Shown here: positions 7,180 to 14,749 of the stretch, in pieces
How positions within the stretch are numbered: position 1 is the stretch's first letter
How the letters are laid out: the number at the start of each line of letters is the position of its first letter
Source of the DNA: Bacteroidales bacterium
GTDB lineage: Bacteria; Bacteroidota; Bacteroidia; Bacteroidales; F082
Direction: 5' to 3'
Assembly (NCBI GenBank): GCA_013141455.1
Contig: JABFQW010000076.1
Span: 1 to 32,143 of the forward strand
DNA: 32,143 nt
Program-made: the position numbers and the translations under genes
Notes under the pieces: model-generated
What the model was told of the DNA's origin: nothing
Seen by the model: the letters and a program-made list of their open reading frames with translations, nothing else
The model's database searches: none

Positions 7180-10100
7180 TTAAAAGATATAACGAATTCC
7201 AATTTGGGCTTGCCATACATTATCGATAGTTATACTCTTGGGGAAAGAGTCCTGTATAAGCACAGTTTTGCCATCAACAACCTGGGTAGCCAATTGAAAT
7301 GACGGAACACCGTCTTCGGAGGTTGTTAAGGAAGTCAGTGGAGATGTTGTTATTGTACTTACACTTCCAACACCCCATTTGTTATTCAGCAAATTGCCTA
7401 CATTGAGAATATCTAAGCGTACCTGGAGTCGGTGTTTGGTTTCGCTCTGACCAAGTTTCATATAGAATTCCTGAACGACTGCCAAATTGAATCGGTTTAA
7501 CCAGGGGGAAACATCACCATTACGTTCAGTATATTTCCCACGATGTTCTTTCAGGTATGTATTGTTATCAATGTATTTATCAAATGCTTCCTGTTGTTGA
7601 GCTGCAGAAAATAGTAGATTATCTTTTTTATCTTTGATATCAACAAAAACAAGGTCAGTTGCTTTGTTAGGAATAAAGATCAGGTCGTTGAATTTCTGAC
7701 TATCTCCATTCAAGTCAGAACCGTATACATACGAAGTCCTGAATCCACTGTTTGACACCATACCCAAAGATATATTAGTCGAACCCCCGTTTTTTTTGCC
7801 ATATTCAATGCGATAGTTCACGTAACCGATGATGCGATGTTTCAAATCATTGTCGGCAGTGGTAAGGCCAAGATAATTCTGTCCGTCAACAGATGGCATA
7901 TTAGCCTGCACTGTACTACCGACTGACTGAATATCCTTAGCTACACCGTAAGTATAAGCTACAAATCCACCAAAACTTTTTTCTGTGGTTTTCTCAAGTT
8001 TAGCTGTAAGTGAATATGAGTAACCTTTGGTAGTGTTTTTGAGAACGAAAGCATTGTTGATTTTTGAATTGATATACCGTAAATCAGGATACTTATCACG
8101 TTCATCGGGACCGGTTAATTTCCCATCCGCGGCTTTCAGGTTCGCATCGATATATCGCAAACCATAGATAGTTTTGTTATAGATAACTTCTCCTGTGGCA
8201 ATCAAACCATAAGGCAGTTTGTAATCAGCAGCGATGTTAGTTTTCCATAAGGTTGGGTATTTCAGATTTTCATCGGTTGCATTAATGACGTAGGGAGGAA
8301 GTGAAGCGATATCAGGATTTGAATCGGGTCTGAATTCACTCGGATCGATTCTGAAAGGAAATGCTGTGGTTTTTGTAACAGTGATCAGGCCTGAATTTAC
8401 ACCATTGTTACCAAGTTGGTTAGATACAAGTACCTGAGGGATTCGCGACACAAACAAACCGCTTCCACCGCGGATTTGGAAGGTTTTGTCACCCTTAACG
8501 TCATAGTTAAAACCAAAACGTGGTGAGAGCAATACACGGGTTTTGGGGAATACCCCTGTACTCAGGTGGTAGTTGTCACCATTTTCATCTTTGAAGGTCA
8601 TGGTATCAATTACCGGGTTGTTGAAATCGGTAGCCGTAGCGTTGCTATAGTCGAAAATATCGGCTCTTAAACCAAGGGTCAACACCATTTTCGGGTTAAG
8701 CTGGTATTCGTCTTGAGCATAGGCGCTATATGTCGAAACTTTCAGTATCTGCAATGGATCGGCACCGCCTGGCAAACGTGAATAACGCAAATTGTATTTT
8801 GCCACTTCCACAGGTGAAACAGGGTTAGTAGGGTTATTGATGAAATCGAGTGCGGCAAGTTTGAAATCTTCAATAGAGTTATAAACATAAACGCCATTCG
8901 ATGCAGGGAAAAATACATTATCCGATTTGTAATATTCATAAGATAGACCAGCATTTATCGTGTGTTTACCCGAGAAATAGGTAAGGTTTTCACTAAAGTT
9001 TAAAGTGGAATATTTCAGTTTATTACCAGGGGTAAACGGATCAAATCCAATGGATGTGTAAGTTTTACCAGCTGAAAGTATGTCGATAGTCGGGAAAGGA
9101 TCAGTCAGATACTCCCTGTCTTCAATCTGTTTGTTATAGGTAACTTTGAAACTATTGAAGATTTTTGAGCTGAAGGTTGAGTTTAATTCCACGGCCAGCG
9201 AACGGGTATTGTCCTGGATAATATAACCAGAGTTTTGCGGTGAAAGGGCATCTGCACGGTTTGAACGATTGCCATTTCCTGCAGTACCGCTGCTGTTGCT
9301 GTCGCTGATACGCTGATCGGCTTTTGAATCATGGTGTGAATACCGTATCGCCAATTTATTACGATCATTGATGTTAAAATCCAGACGGATCAGGAATTTT
9401 TTACTCAATACTTCATTGTTGAAACCATCCAACGCTCCGAGGCTGTGGTGAAAATTCGTATCCATAAATGTACTCAGATCCTGCATATCAGCGAGGGTAG
9501 TGCGTGAAATATTACCCGTTGCTGTACTATCATTTCTGTTGAGAGTCCAATCCAGCGCCGGAACGCTACTGTTGAATTGCTCTGCATTCAAGAAGAAGAA
9601 CAATTTATTTTTGATGATAGGTCCACCAACACTTAAACCAATAGTTTTTTCATCAATATTAACATTGCCAATATCTTTACCATTAGCCTTTTTACCTGCC
9701 AGACCATCATTACGCATGATAAAGTATCCTGTACCAGTAAAGGTGTTAGTCCCTGAACGTGTGACGGCATTGATGCCGGCACCGGCAAAGCCCGACTGGC
9801 GGACATCGAATGGTGCGATATTGAGTTGGATTTCTTCGAGCGCATCAATTGATATGGCGGTGGTGCCGGTACGACCCCCAGCCTGGGCTGAAGATCCCAA
9901 ACCGAAACCATTGTTAAATACAGCACCATCGATGGTGAAACTGTTGAAGCGTGAATCCTGTCCGGCAAATGATTTTCCATTACCGTATGCATTGTAAGTA
10001 AGGATATCATTAACAGTACGACCAATAGTTGGTATTGTATTAATGCTGGTAAGGTTAAATGATGTTGCGGCACCGGTTCTGCCAGAGCTGAATACATCAT

Positions 10101-10482
10101 TTCGATCAGCTACAATCTCAATATTTTCCAACTGCTGGCTTAATTCAACAAGCTGAAAATTAAGACTTGCAGTTACACCAAGGCTCAACATAACATCGTT
10201 AACACTTTGTTCCTTGTAACCTATAAATGTTACTGTTACTTTGTAAGGTCCGCCAACACGCATATTACCCATTACAAAACGACCTTCTTCATTCGAAATC
10301 GTAGAATACTGAGTATTTGATGGTTGATGCACAGCAACGACCGTTGCACCTGGTAGTGATTCACCACCTGTGGCAAATATCCTGCCGTTCATAGCAGACG
10401 ATGTTGATCCCTGGGCAAATACGCTTTGCCAACCAAAGATCATAAAAGCTGCCAATAAGCTAATGAGTAAGTTTTTCTTCAT
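7180..10482 (-). CDS. Oar-like TonB-dependent outer-membrane receptor
   Basis: A 1100-residue outer-membrane protein. Signal peptide to about residue 23 (VFAQ/G), then a carboxypeptidase-like regulatory domain (about 28-118, with GRIFATGGESLPGATVVAV and GGPYKVTVTFIGYKEQ). The plug follows, with FNSFTIDGAVFNNGFGLGSSA and the Oar-type stretch EEIQLNIAPFDVRQSGFAGAG leading into AVTRSGTNTFTGTGYF. The rest is a large 22-strand-type beta barrel ending in an aromatic C-terminus (IGIRYIF), the usual signal for BAM assembly. Named for resemblance to Myxococcus Oar; ligands of this group are mostly unknown (peptide- or protein-related import has been suggested). It ends at a strong terminator. A 237-bp AT-rich leader separates it from the second receptor, so it probably has its own promoter. 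Confidence 0.92.
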   Translation of the reverse strand: MKKNLLISLLAAFMIFGWQSVFAQGSTSSAMNGRIFATGGESLPGATVVAVHQPSNTQYSTISNEEGRFVMGNMRVGGPYKVTVTFIGYKEQSVNDVMLSLGVTASLNFQLVELSQQLENIEIVADRNDVFSSGRTGAATSFNLTSINTIPTIGRTVNDILTYNAYGNGKSFAGQDSRFNSFTIDGAVFNNGFGLGSSAQAGGRTGTTAISIDALEEIQLNIAPFDVRQSGFAGAGINAVTRSGTNTFTGTGYFIMRNDGLAGKKANGKDIGNVNIDEKTIGLSVGGPIIKNKLFFFLNAEQFNSSVPALDWTLNRNDSTATGNISRTTLADMQDLSTFMDTNFHHSLGALDGFNNEVLSKKFLIRLDFNINDRNKLAIRYSHHDSKADQRISDSNSSGTAGNGNRSNRADALSPQNSGYIIQDNTRSLAVELNSTFSSKIFNSFKVTYNKQIEDREYLTDPFPTIDILSAGKTYTSIGFDPFTPGNKLKYSTLNFSENLTYFSGKHTINAGLSYEYYKSDNVFFPASNGVYVYNSIEDFKLAALDFINNPTNPVSPVEVAKYNLRYSRLPGGADPLQILKVSTYSAYAQDEYQLNPKMVLTLGLRADIFDYSNATATDFNNPVIDTMTFKDENGDNYHLSTGVFPKTRVLLSPRFGFNYDVKGDKTFQIRGGSGLFVSRIPQVLVSNQLGNNGVNSGLITVTKTTAFPFRIDPSEFRPDSNPDIASLPPYVINATDENLKYPTLWKTNIAADYKLPYGLIATGEVIYNKTIYGLRYIDANLKAADGKLTGPDERDKYPDLRYINSKINNAFVLKNTTKGYSYSLTAKLEKTTEKSFGGFVAYTYGVAKDIQSVGSTVQANMPSVDGQNYLGLTTADNDLKHRIIGYVNYRIEYGKKNGGSTNISLGMVSNSGFRTSYVYGSDLNGDSQKFNDLIFIPNKATDLVFVDIKDKKDNLLFSAAQQQEAFDKYIDNNTYLKEHRGKYTERNGDVSPWLNRFNLAVVQEFYMKLGQSETKHRLQVRLDILNVGNLLNNKWGVGSVSTITTSPLTSLTTSEDGVPSFQLATQVVDGKTVLIQDSFPKSITIDNVWQAQIGIRYIF

Positions 10483-10599
10483 AATTAATAAAGTTTTGGT
10501 TAAGATTACTTTTATGCTGGCAAAAATATAGATAATTTATGGCATGTACTTTAAGAAATTGTTAACAAAAATTAACAATAATCATAGTCTTTTATTCAA

Positions 10600-10617
10600 G
10601 ATAATAAATTTATTATC
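10600..10617. promoter_or_regulatory. 18-bp perfect palindrome upstream of Oar-like receptor
   Basis: GATAATAAATTTATTATC is fully self-complementary. It lies 118 bp upstream of the receptor start at 10482, in a leader rich in TTAACA words. A minus-strand TATTTTTG (10521-10528) between it and the gene fits a -7 box, without a clear -33 partner. A dimeric regulator site is possible; A/T content makes chance a real alternative. Confidence 0.35.
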
Positions 10618-10719
10618 AATCGTAATTCGTTGTAAATTAATATGATGCAATTTATTGTTAAATTAACATTAACCCAACATTAAGGTTATTAACAATTTGA
10701 GTATTTGCGTGCCTTTAGT

Positions 10720-13284
10720 TTAGAAGTTTAATTTGAACCCGACATCTATTGTTCGGCCAAATGACCAAAATCCACGAAATGTATCCATATCATGTGTTGA
10801 TCCATCTTCTCCTTTCAGTATGTAATGTGTGTTAAACAGGTTGTTGCAGTTTGCATATATCAGCATTTCATTTTGAAATAAATTAAGCGGAATCTGCAAC
10901 CGGATGTTCGAAACAAACCAGGAGGGGAGAAGCAGCGACTGGGTGTTATCGTCTTTAGTAGTACGTTGGGTCGGATCGAACATGGCGTAGTTACGGGTAT
11001 TATATCGAATATCATATTTGATATGAAAGAAGTCCAATACTATGGTATTCAGGAAAATACCTGATTGAAACTGTGGTTGACCACCAACATAAAGGCCTTT
11101 GGCGTACACCTGAACAGTATCAACAAGCTGGTCGTTATCATCAAAAAGCCTTGCTTCAACATCATTCGACCATTTCCAGTTACCAAGCGACAAAAATGCA
11201 CCGGTATTTATCTTGTCGTTAAACTTATAATTTGCCTGAAACTCAATGCCAATATGAGTTGCATCCAAACCATTTACCATGGCTCTTGTCATCTGGTTGT
11301 TTTCGAGCTGTATATACTCATTCGATAAAAATGACACATCCTGCCATAAGGTATAATATGCATTTGCGATGATATTTACCTTTTCGTTTTTAAAGCCATA
11401 ACCTGTTTCGAATGTTGTAACTTTTTCGTTTTGAATATTTTGTACAGGAACATTTGTGAAATTTCCAAAAATGAATTTGAAATATGGTACCTTACTGAAA
11501 TAACCTCCGTTTACATATAGATTTTGCGTGGCACTGAAATTGTAATTGATACCACCCTTTAAATCGAAACCTGATTTGTTAACCTTAGCGCTCCATTTAT
11601 CATCAGGATAGTTATAAACATCGTGGCGGCTTTGGGTGCTGTTCGAGATTGTACCTGCTAAAAACAGATTGGCTTTTTCGGTTTTCTTTTCAAGTTGTAC
11701 AAAAACATTGATTTGATGAAGCAGTGCTCCATTTTGCATCCTGATTATATCACCCGGTTTTTTGATTTGGTTACGGCCTGCTACGCCTGCCAACGACCAG
11801 CTATAATCATCAATATAAAACTGCCCACCAAGTAAGTCACTTACTTTTTCGGTGAGGGTTGAACTGAAATATCGGTAGTGCAGCCCGGTAATTAGTTTGG
11901 TGTCAGGATTGAATTCTTTTTCGATATTGGTTACCCAACCTGCCCATAAATGATTTGCAAGGAAATCGGTTTGAACGAGTTTCGAAAAACCGGAAACAGT
12001 ATCGCCATTATCTAAAACAAATGTGCTTTGGTTGGCTCTGTTATACTGATAAATGGAATCCCAGTCGAGTTGACCAGAAGCATTTCGAAAATCGAAAATG
12101 CCTGGCCCGTAAATGAAACTGTCGCTCCATTTACCACCTCCCCAGCCAGGAGAAAAATAAACACTGTTGGCAATAGTCGTGTTAATATCAGGCGTATAAA
12201 AGTGATTGAGTGAGATAAAAGGTTTATGATAGAAATTCTCGGAGGTATTTTTAAGTTCCCCATTCAAACTGCCCCAATCCTTGTTGTATTTATAGCCAAA
12301 ATGATCAATTTCTTCCTTACTTAACTTAAGATTGCGCTGTCCATGTTTCTCAGGCCCACCCAGCATCGTGAACGAAAGATATTGTTTTTTCGTAAGTTGT
12401 TTGTTAATATTCAGATAATATGCCCATCCGTTTACATAAGTGGCATCGATATATCCCTGACCAGTCGTGCGCGAGACAAGAAGACTGACCGAACTGCCAT
12501 TTTTTAATTGCCCTGAATTATAGATGAATGTTGCTTTTTGATTACCATAATCGGTCAGGTTGTAACTGAATAGGGCGCTTTTATGCATCGATTGCTTCTT
12601 GGTGACAATATTTATTGTTCCTCCAACAGAATTCATGGCGACCTTGGAAGCGCCGATCCCTTTCTGAATTTGGATGCTTCCGGCAGCTTCAGTCAGACCA
12701 ATCCAATTGTTCCAGTAAACAAGTCCGTTTTCGGCGCCATTGATCGGCACACCGTTGAGTAGAACCGCAATGTTCTCCTGGCCGAAACCACGGATCATCA
12801 CACTCGCATCGCCCGATCCGCCTCCATCGCGTGATGCGTAGAGTCCGGCGGTGTTTTCAAGTATTTCAGGCAGAGGACGGTCGCCCAGATCGGTTGATAT
12901 TGTTACCGCCGAAATGGAACTGAAACTTACCGGATTCTTTCGTTCCTGAGCCAGGTCTTCTAAAATATTGATCTCTGAAAGCGGAATTGAAACAGGAGTT
13001 AATGTGATTATATATGGTTGAATATCTTCTCTTTGTATGGTTTTTAATTCTTCCTTATAACCAATATGGCGGACTTGAATCGTAAACGGGAAACTGATCC
13101 TTTGAAAAGTAAAATTTCCCTTAGCATCGGTGTTGGTAATGAGGTGATTCGGGAATGCAATAATCTCGACATCAGGTACGGACAATCCTGTCGAAACGTC
13201 AATGACCGAACCTGTGAATGTTGATTGGCCGAATAGCAGACAGCCATTGACCAATACGAATAAGAAAACAAATGTGAATTTCAT
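10720..13284 (-). CDS. TonB-dependent receptor under FMN riboswitch; candidate flavin importer
   Basis: An 854-residue outer-membrane receptor. Signal peptide (cleavage near LLFGQ/S, residue 20), a carboxypeptidase-like regulatory domain (about 22-108, FTGSVIDVSTGLSVPDVEII), a plug (about 120-230) with the standard marks VMIRGFGQENIAVLLNGVPI, NNWIGLTEAAGSIQIQKG and SKVAMNSVGGTINIVTKK, then the barrel, closing with a Phe C-terminus (VGFKLNF). The plug-and-barrel layout resembles siderophore/vitamin receptors more than SusC; no susD-like gene is adjacent. What makes it special is the leader: an FMN riboswitch and an intrinsic terminator precede the start (13453-13573 and 13314-13344). Since FMN riboswitches control riboflavin synthesis and uptake, I infer transport of riboflavin, FMN or a flavin-like compound. 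The class is certain, the substrate inferred from regulation alone. Confidence 0.93.
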   Translation of the reverse strand: MKFTFVFLFVLVNGCLLFGQSTFTGSVIDVSTGLSVPDVEIIAFPNHLITNTDAKGNFTFQRISFPFTIQVRHIGYKEELKTIQREDIQPYIITLTPVSIPLSEINILEDLAQERKNPVSFSSISAVTISTDLGDRPLPEILENTAGLYASRDGGGSGDASVMIRGFGQENIAVLLNGVPINGAENGLVYWNNWIGLTEAAGSIQIQKGIGASKVAMNSVGGTINIVTKKQSMHKSALFSYNLTDYGNQKATFIYNSGQLKNGSSVSLLVSRTTGQGYIDATYVNGWAYYLNINKQLTKKQYLSFTMLGGPEKHGQRNLKLSKEEIDHFGYKYNKDWGSLNGELKNTSENFYHKPFISLNHFYTPDINTTIANSVYFSPGWGGGKWSDSFIYGPGIFDFRNASGQLDWDSIYQYNRANQSTFVLDNGDTVSGFSKLVQTDFLANHLWAGWVTNIEKEFNPDTKLITGLHYRYFSSTLTEKVSDLLGGQFYIDDYSWSLAGVAGRNQIKKPGDIIRMQNGALLHQINVFVQLEKKTEKANLFLAGTISNSTQSRHDVYNYPDDKWSAKVNKSGFDLKGGINYNFSATQNLYVNGGYFSKVPYFKFIFGNFTNVPVQNIQNEKVTTFETGYGFKNEKVNIIANAYYTLWQDVSFLSNEYIQLENNQMTRAMVNGLDATHIGIEFQANYKFNDKINTGAFLSLGNWKWSNDVEARLFDDNDQLVDTVQVYAKGLYVGGQPQFQSGIFLNTIVLDFFHIKYDIRYNTRNYAMFDPTQRTTKDDNTQSLLLPSWFVSNIRLQIPLNLFQNEMLIYANCNNLFNTHYILKGEDGSTHDMDTFRGFWSFGRTIDVGFKLNF

Positions 13285-13313
13285 AAATAATTATTTTACA
13301 ACGATTTAAACAT

Positions 13314-13344
13314 AAAAAAAGCCCCATAATATCATGGGGCTTTT
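13314..13344 (-). terminator. Intrinsic terminator of the FMN riboswitch leader
   Basis: On minus, AAAAGCCCCAT-gatatt-ATGGGGCTTTT is an 11-bp stem with a 6-base loop, followed by further T (the A-run at 13314-13320 gives seven T on minus). It lies 30 bp before the receptor start and 109 bp after the aptamer, where a transcriptional off-switch is expected. Confidence 0.9.
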
Positions 13345-13375
13345 AAGTTTCGTTATAAAATCACATATAATCACG

Positions 13376-13383
13376 GAAGGATA
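13376..13383 (-). promoter_or_regulatory. Possible P1-competing segment in the riboswitch leader
   Basis: On plus this reads GAAGGATA, and TATCCTTC stands at 13452-13459, an exact 8-bp inverted match. In the minus-strand RNA the 3' strand of aptamer helix P1 could therefore pair either with the P1 5' strand (13567-13573) or with this downstream segment. That is the usual logic of a switching helix; how it reaches the terminator stem is not resolved. Confidence 0.45.
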
Positions 13384-13452
13384 TGAAAATACCCGTCCAC
13401 GAAATATAACGTATTGAAGTCTCACAACATGAAACAACAATATATTGATTTT

Positions 13453-13573
13453 ATCCTTCTACCATCCAGACTTTAACTGTCGGTCCCGGAATTACACCGG
13501 CTCAATCTCGTTGCAAGCATTGAGAGTCGCGGACTATACCGCCGATCGGGAATTACACCCTGCCCCGAAGAAT
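13453..13573 (-). promoter_or_regulatory. FMN riboswitch (RFN element)
   Basis: A 121-nt aptamer on the minus strand with every conserved block of the RFN element in order. P1 5' strand ATTCTTC, GGGGCA, GGGTGTAATTCCC (P2 region), GATCGGCGGTATAGTCCGCGA, a variable hairpin, GAGCCGGTGTAATTCCGG, GACCGACAGTTAAAGTC, TGGATG, and the P1 3' strand GAAGGAT, which closes on the first with one G-U pair. The class binds FMN and normally represses riboflavin biosynthesis or uptake genes. Here the first gene downstream is the TonB-dependent receptor 10720-13284, with an intrinsic terminator in between. No rib gene is near. Confidence 0.97.
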
Positions 13574-13583
13574 TATTGCGTGG

Positions 13584-13610
13584 CAAAAGTAATTGTTTAT
13601 TTATTAACAA
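13584..13610 (-). promoter_or_regulatory. Promoter of the FMN riboswitch/receptor transcript
   Basis: On minus, TTG (plus CAA 13608-13610), 16 bases, then TACTTTTG (plus CAAAAGTA 13584-13591), matching the Bacteroidota -33/-7 pattern. Transcription would begin near 13578, just before the aptamer P1 strand at 13573. This places the riboswitch in its own transcript rather than the tail of the NlpC/P60 mRNA, whose stop is at 13659. Confidence 0.75.
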
Positions 13611-13658
13611 TGATGGAAAAAGATAATTTAGATGCGTTTCAAATAAATTGCACGGGAA

Positions 13659-14429
13659 CTACAATCTTTTGATAATACGAAGCCGGTGGGTATAACGGTG
13701 TTGTTCATGATTAAAAATTCCATAGTGATCGATCGAATCGATGCGTACTTTGCCTGAAGCATGAATAATCTGACTTTGTCCTAACAATATGCCAACGTGC
13801 ACTATCTGACCCTCATCGTTGTCGAAAAATGCCAGATCAGTGGGTTCCGACTCTTCAATGAAACTGATAAGATTTCCCTGTTCAAACTGCTGGCTTGCAT
13901 CGCGTGGCAATTGAAACCCGGATGATTTATATACCAATTGAACAAATCCCGAACAATCAACACCAAATATAGATTTCCCTCCCCAGATATAAGGTACATT
14001 GATGAATAACCGGGCAGATTCAATTAAACCTGACTTATCCGCTTCCGGAATAACTTTAAAATCGTTATTGTTCCAAAATTCTAAACCGGGTATGCTGGTA
14101 TTATCTTTCGAAGATGTTCGCAAAATACTGCCAAAACTTAGGTGCATCATTTCACCGGCGGTAGTTGCTAAACCCGATATCGGGGCAGTGCATATCCGTG
14201 TTACAAGCTGATCATCAGTTACAGTTTCACTTTCGGAGATTGGCTGATATTGTTTGATATCGATCCATCCTTCGTAGCCGTCAAAATCATTCCTGATCAA
14301 TGCCCAGTTTTCGATGGTATCAGTTATGGTGAATGTTTCGCCATAGAGCAATTGCGAGACCATCTCACTTTTATCAGATGGGATTCGCCGTATTGGGACG
14401 ACTGATAGCTTACAAATACCTTTTTGCAT
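13659..14429 (-). CDS. NlpC/P60-family cysteine hydrolase with SH3-like domains
   Basis: A 256-residue cell-wall peptidase of the C40 family. Residues 1-65 form an SH3b-type domain (LLYGETFTI, WALIRNDFDGYEGWI); about 66-130 a second such region, as in gamma-D-glutamyl-L-diamino-acid endopeptidases of the YkfC group. The catalytic domain (about 135-256) has NVPYIWGGKSIFGVDCSGF with Cys159, HVGILL with His211, and His223 in IIHASG as third residue. It would cleave peptides from murein stems. No signal peptide is evident, so it may work on imported muropeptides in the cytoplasm, as in recycling; this is inferred. Divergent from pgpH. Confidence 0.92.
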   Translation of the reverse strand: MQKGICKLSVVPIRRIPSDKSEMVSQLLYGETFTITDTIENWALIRNDFDGYEGWIDIKQYQPISESETVTDDQLVTRICTAPISGLATTAGEMMHLSFGSILRTSSKDNTSIPGLEFWNNNDFKVIPEADKSGLIESARLFINVPYIWGGKSIFGVDCSGFVQLVYKSSGFQLPRDASQQFEQGNLISFIEESEPTDLAFFDNDEGQIVHVGILLGQSQIIHASGKVRIDSIDHYGIFNHEQHRYTHRLRIIKRL

Positions 14430-14486
14430 TGAAAATCAGATTAATCATGGGCAATTTGAGGGGGAGATCCTTACTATTTAAGCAGG

Positions 14487-14513
14487 CAAAGTTAGCTAAC
14501 TTTCGCATTACAA
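14487..14513 (-). promoter_or_regulatory. Promoter of the NlpC/P60 gene with overlapping palindrome
   Basis: On minus: TTG (plus CAA 14511-14513), a 16-base spacer, TAACTTTG (plus CAAAGTTA 14487-14494). The -7 box overlaps the perfect 16-bp palindrome AAAGTTAGCTAACTTT (14488-14503), a possible repressor site. The remainder of the 320-bp divergent gap (14430-14749) shows only the pgpH promoter. Confidence 0.65.
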
Positions 14514-14704
14514 GCTTCCATGTTGAAAAGTAATTTTTCGTTTTTGATGTCAGTCGTGTAAACACCATATTAATCAAAAAGACGAGGATAAATACCGAAT
14601 TATTGCATGATCTGATGAATTCATTTAAACGGTTAAATGGAAAAATTTCTGATATTTCATTGATTAATATAAGGTTAGAATTATGGGCATGCTTTTAAAA
14701 TATA

Positions 14705-14732
14705 TTGTAATCTGGGATAAATCTTACTTTTG
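14705..14732 (+). promoter_or_regulatory. Promoter of the PgpH-like gene
   Basis: TTG (14705-14707), 17-base spacer, TACTTTTG (14725-14732), matching the Bacteroidota consensus; the expected start is near 14738, giving a leader of about 12 bases to the ATG at 14750. Confidence 0.7.
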
Positions 14733-14749
14733 CAGCAGAACTACGGTCT

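Noticed and set aside
9500-9997. 165-codon plus-strand frame inside the Oar-like receptor gene
   Set aside because: Antisense shadow of a strongly coding region with no recognisable domain and no promoter.
7180-13284. SusC/SusD-type glycan utilisation locus
   Set aside because: No susD-like gene, glycoside hydrolase or sugar regulator is adjacent; one receptor is Oar-like and the other is under an FMN riboswitch.
13445-13672. Plus-strand open frame of 75 codons over the riboswitch
   Set aside because: It lies antisense to a fully conserved FMN aptamer; the sequence constraint is explained by RNA structure.
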